This document shows positions 53,794 to 55,236 of a stretch of DNA of 55,236 nucleotides, piece after piece. Numbering within the stretch: the stretch's first letter is position 1; the number at the start of each line of letters is the position of its first letter. The stretch covers positions 1 to 55,236 of the forward strand of contig CAJOCN010000035.1 in the NCBI GenBank assembly GCA_905233255.1. Direction: 5' to 3'. Source of the DNA: Paludibacteraceae bacterium (GTDB lineage: Bacteria; Bacteroidota; Bacteroidia; Bacteroidales; Paludibacteraceae). Position numbers and translations under genes: made by a program. Below the pieces are notes generated by a model, which had not been told where the DNA came from, ran no database searches, and saw nothing but the letters and a program-made list of their open reading frames with translations.

Positions 53794-53817
53794 GTGTCAC
53801 GTGACGTCACGTGACGC
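53794..53817. promoter_or_regulatory. Perfect 18-bp palindrome TCACGTGACGTCACGTGA
   Basis: It spans 53797-53814, and flanking bases extend it (53796/53815, and 53794/53817). It lies between the 366-residue gene and the promoter at 53826-53856. There is no T-run, so an operator is more likely than a terminator. Confidence 0.65.
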
Positions 53818-53825
53818 GGGCGTCC

Positions 53826-53856
53826 TTGTGAAAGGATGTTTTTTGTCGTATCTTTG
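53826..53856 (+). promoter_or_regulatory. Promoter of the DUF3987-type gene
   Basis: TTG (53826-53828), 20-base spacer, TATCTTTG (53849-53856). Leader about 90 bases to the ATG at 53948, with TTAACC micro-repeats near 53928-53945. Confidence 0.75.
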
Positions 53857-53947
53857 CAGTGGATTTTGATTAAATCCTCCTCTTCATGCCGCGAACACTT
53901 CGTTGGTTCACGTCATGATTATTATTAACCTTTTAACCCTTAACATT

Positions 53948-55161
53948 ATGAACAAGTATCAAAACCTTAACCCTGAGACAGATCTCCACATCTGTTCTCA
54001 TCTGGATGAAGCGTCCCTGCGAGAGTGAAAAAGACATGTTGCTGATGTCCCTGCTTACCGCCTCCGGCGCGTGTATGCCGAACCTCTATTGCCGGTACGG
54101 TATTGCCGCCAAACGGTACTACCCCAACCTCCAGCTCTTCATCGTCGGTTCGGCGGCTTGCGGCAAAGGAATCGCCAACCTCGCCCTCGATCTCGTGCAA
54201 CGGGTTCATGAGGCACATCCGCTCATCATCCCGGGGGATGCCACTTACCCGGCTTTCTATCGGACGCTCGCGCAGCAGAACGGACGCGGGTATATCCATG
54301 AGTCCGAAGGTTCGGTCATCACCGACATCTGGCGTAGTTCGACCGCGAACTACAACACCGCCCTTCGTAAAGCTGCCGAACACGAGACTATCTCCCGTGC
54401 CCGCTGCAAAGAAGCGTCCGTCATCGAGAACCCGCAACTGTCCATGGTACTTACCGGTACGCTCAGCCAGTACCGCGCGCTCGTTCCCTCTGTCGAGAAC
54501 GGTTATTTCTCGCGCCTGCTGACCCTTATCGTTCAGGATATCAAACCCTTCTCGGAGCGCTATGTGCAACCCGGTGAGAGTTCCCGACAGACTATACAGA
54601 CGGCTTCAGAGCAACTCTACCGCCTGCACGAGCAGCTGTTCTTCTCCCATCCGATAGAGTTCCGCCTCACCGCATCTCGAGACCGCTTACCCCACGCTCA
54701 TCCGAATGCTCGGCGAAGACTTCCACTCGGTCGTCCTGCGCATGGCGGTACATATAGAACGCATAGCGATGATACTCACGGCACTCCGGTCCTGCTCTCC
54801 GCGGTATTCCGCGGAGCAAGAACCTTTTTCCATTGCTCCGGAATCGCATTCCGGTCTTGTGTGCTCGGATGTGGACTACGCTACCGCCGAGCTCATCGGC
54901 AACAAGCTCATCCTCCATATGGCGCAGGCGTACCAGATGATACAAGGAACCGCCAAACGCGAAGAGCCGAAAGTCAACCCCCTCGACCAGAAAGCCATCC
55001 TCCTCTCCCTCCTTCCCGATGAGTTTGAATCCAAAACCCTCGTCGCCGAAGCACAATCTCAAGGAATCTCTCCTCGAACTTCCGCGCGTTGGAACGAAGA
55101 ATGGATGGTACATGGATTAGTACAAAAGATTCGGTATGGCGTGTATAAAAAAATCGCATGA
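53948..55161 (+). pseudogene. DUF3987-type P-loop ATPase, broken by two frameshifts
   Basis: Three frames carry one continuous protein. Segment 1 (53948 to about 54025) reads MNKYQNLNPETDLHICSHLD then stops. Segment 2 (54006 to about 54678) has SEKDMLLMSLLTASGACMPN and a Walker A, GSAACGKGIANLALD, as in DUF3987. Segment 3 (about 54680-55161) has LETAYPTLIRMLGEDFHSVV, RIAMILTALR and a C-terminal winged-helix-like part ending YKKIA. Each change is +1. DUF3987 proteins are helicase/primase-like proteins of Bacteroidetes mobile or variable loci; this one lacks the usual long N-terminal part. Either decay or sequencing/assembly error; the otherwise intact reading suggests recent change. Confidence 0.7.
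54797..54854. repeat. Two perfect hairpins inside the DUF3987-type gene
   Basis: CTCCGCGG-TATT-CCGCGGAG (54797-54816) and CCGGAAT-CGC-ATTCCGG (54838-54854), 21 bases apart. They fall in a region the family leaves variable. Confidence 0.7.
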
Positions 55162-55167
55162 CAAACT

Positions 55168-55220
55168 TGGCAAAGTTGGCAAAGTCAACGCTAAGTTTGT
55201 CAAGTTTGCCAACTTTGCCA
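55168..55220. repeat. 16-bp inverted repeat after the DUF3987-type gene
   Basis: TGGCAAAGTTGGCAAA (55168-55183) is repeated inverted at 55205-55220, and each arm is itself two copies of TTGGCAAAG. With the following T-rich stretch it may terminate transcription, or mark an element end. Confidence 0.78.
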
Positions 55221-55236
55221 TGCAAATTTTTACAAC

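Noticed and set aside
53948..55161. Programmed frameshifting in the DUF3987-type gene
   Set aside because: Two separate +1 shifts without obvious slippery stops or stimulators are more simply explained by decay or error; kept as a lesser possibility.
51183..55161. A complete anti-phage defence system
   Set aside because: An ATPase with a winged helix is suggestive, but no nuclease, toxin or known defence partner is recognisable, so I do not claim it.

Overview
The window is chromosomal DNA from a member of the Bacteroidetes, almost certainly order Bacteroidales and probably uncultured. Three things support this: promoters of the Bacteroidetes housekeeping-sigma type (TTG, 20 bp spacer, TAnnTTTG) recur in front of genes; very large secreted proteins end in type IX secretion (T9SS) style C-terminal domains; and the S10-spc-alpha ribosomal cluster has the Bacteroidetes order, with no tuf gene between fusA and rpsJ. 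I cannot name a genus.

Region 1 (1-21175, nearly all minus strand) is a surface/secreted-protein region. It holds a giant exported protein running off the left edge (open from 5481 to base 1 without a stop), a 998-residue BspA-type leucine-rich-repeat protein, and a 2676-residue T9SS cargo protein followed by a small membrane protein and a lipoprotein. Between them sit a tRNA-thiolation/sirtuin/DUF486 operon, a small secreted basic protein, and a strongly structured non-coding RNA (about 8721-9023, minus) whose rod shape with a central bubble resembles 6S RNA.

Region 2 (21587-41520, plus strand) is the translation and secretion super-operon: rpsL, rpsG, fusA, the S10/spc/alpha ribosomal genes, secY, map, infA, rpmJ, rpoA and rplQ, then an archaeal-type aspartyl-tRNA synthetase and a terminator. 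Oddities are an S4 protein about 10 residues short in a conserved helix, two perfect Shine-Dalgarno sequences (rplW, rplF) among genes that otherwise lack them, and twin 20-bp palindromes between fusA and rpsJ.

Region 3 (41517-48537) has a membrane-anchored AraC-type regulator and, 8 bases downstream, a 1610-residue protein that looks like TamB fused to an Omp85/TamA beta-barrel, then an outer-membrane protein. The apparent inner-to-outer membrane bridge in one chain is the most unusual gene here. A convergent GH2 beta-galactosidase follows (48534-50996).

Region 4 (51000-55236) is accessory: an AAA ATPase, a tiny ORF, an unrecognised 366-residue protein and a frameshifted DUF3987-type ATPase gene. 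They are linked by three copies of one promoter cassette, an 18-bp palindrome and a terminal inverted repeat. Throughout the window, short-period micro-repeats lie between genes and, in the regulator and GH2 genes, inside coding sequence without breaking the frame.
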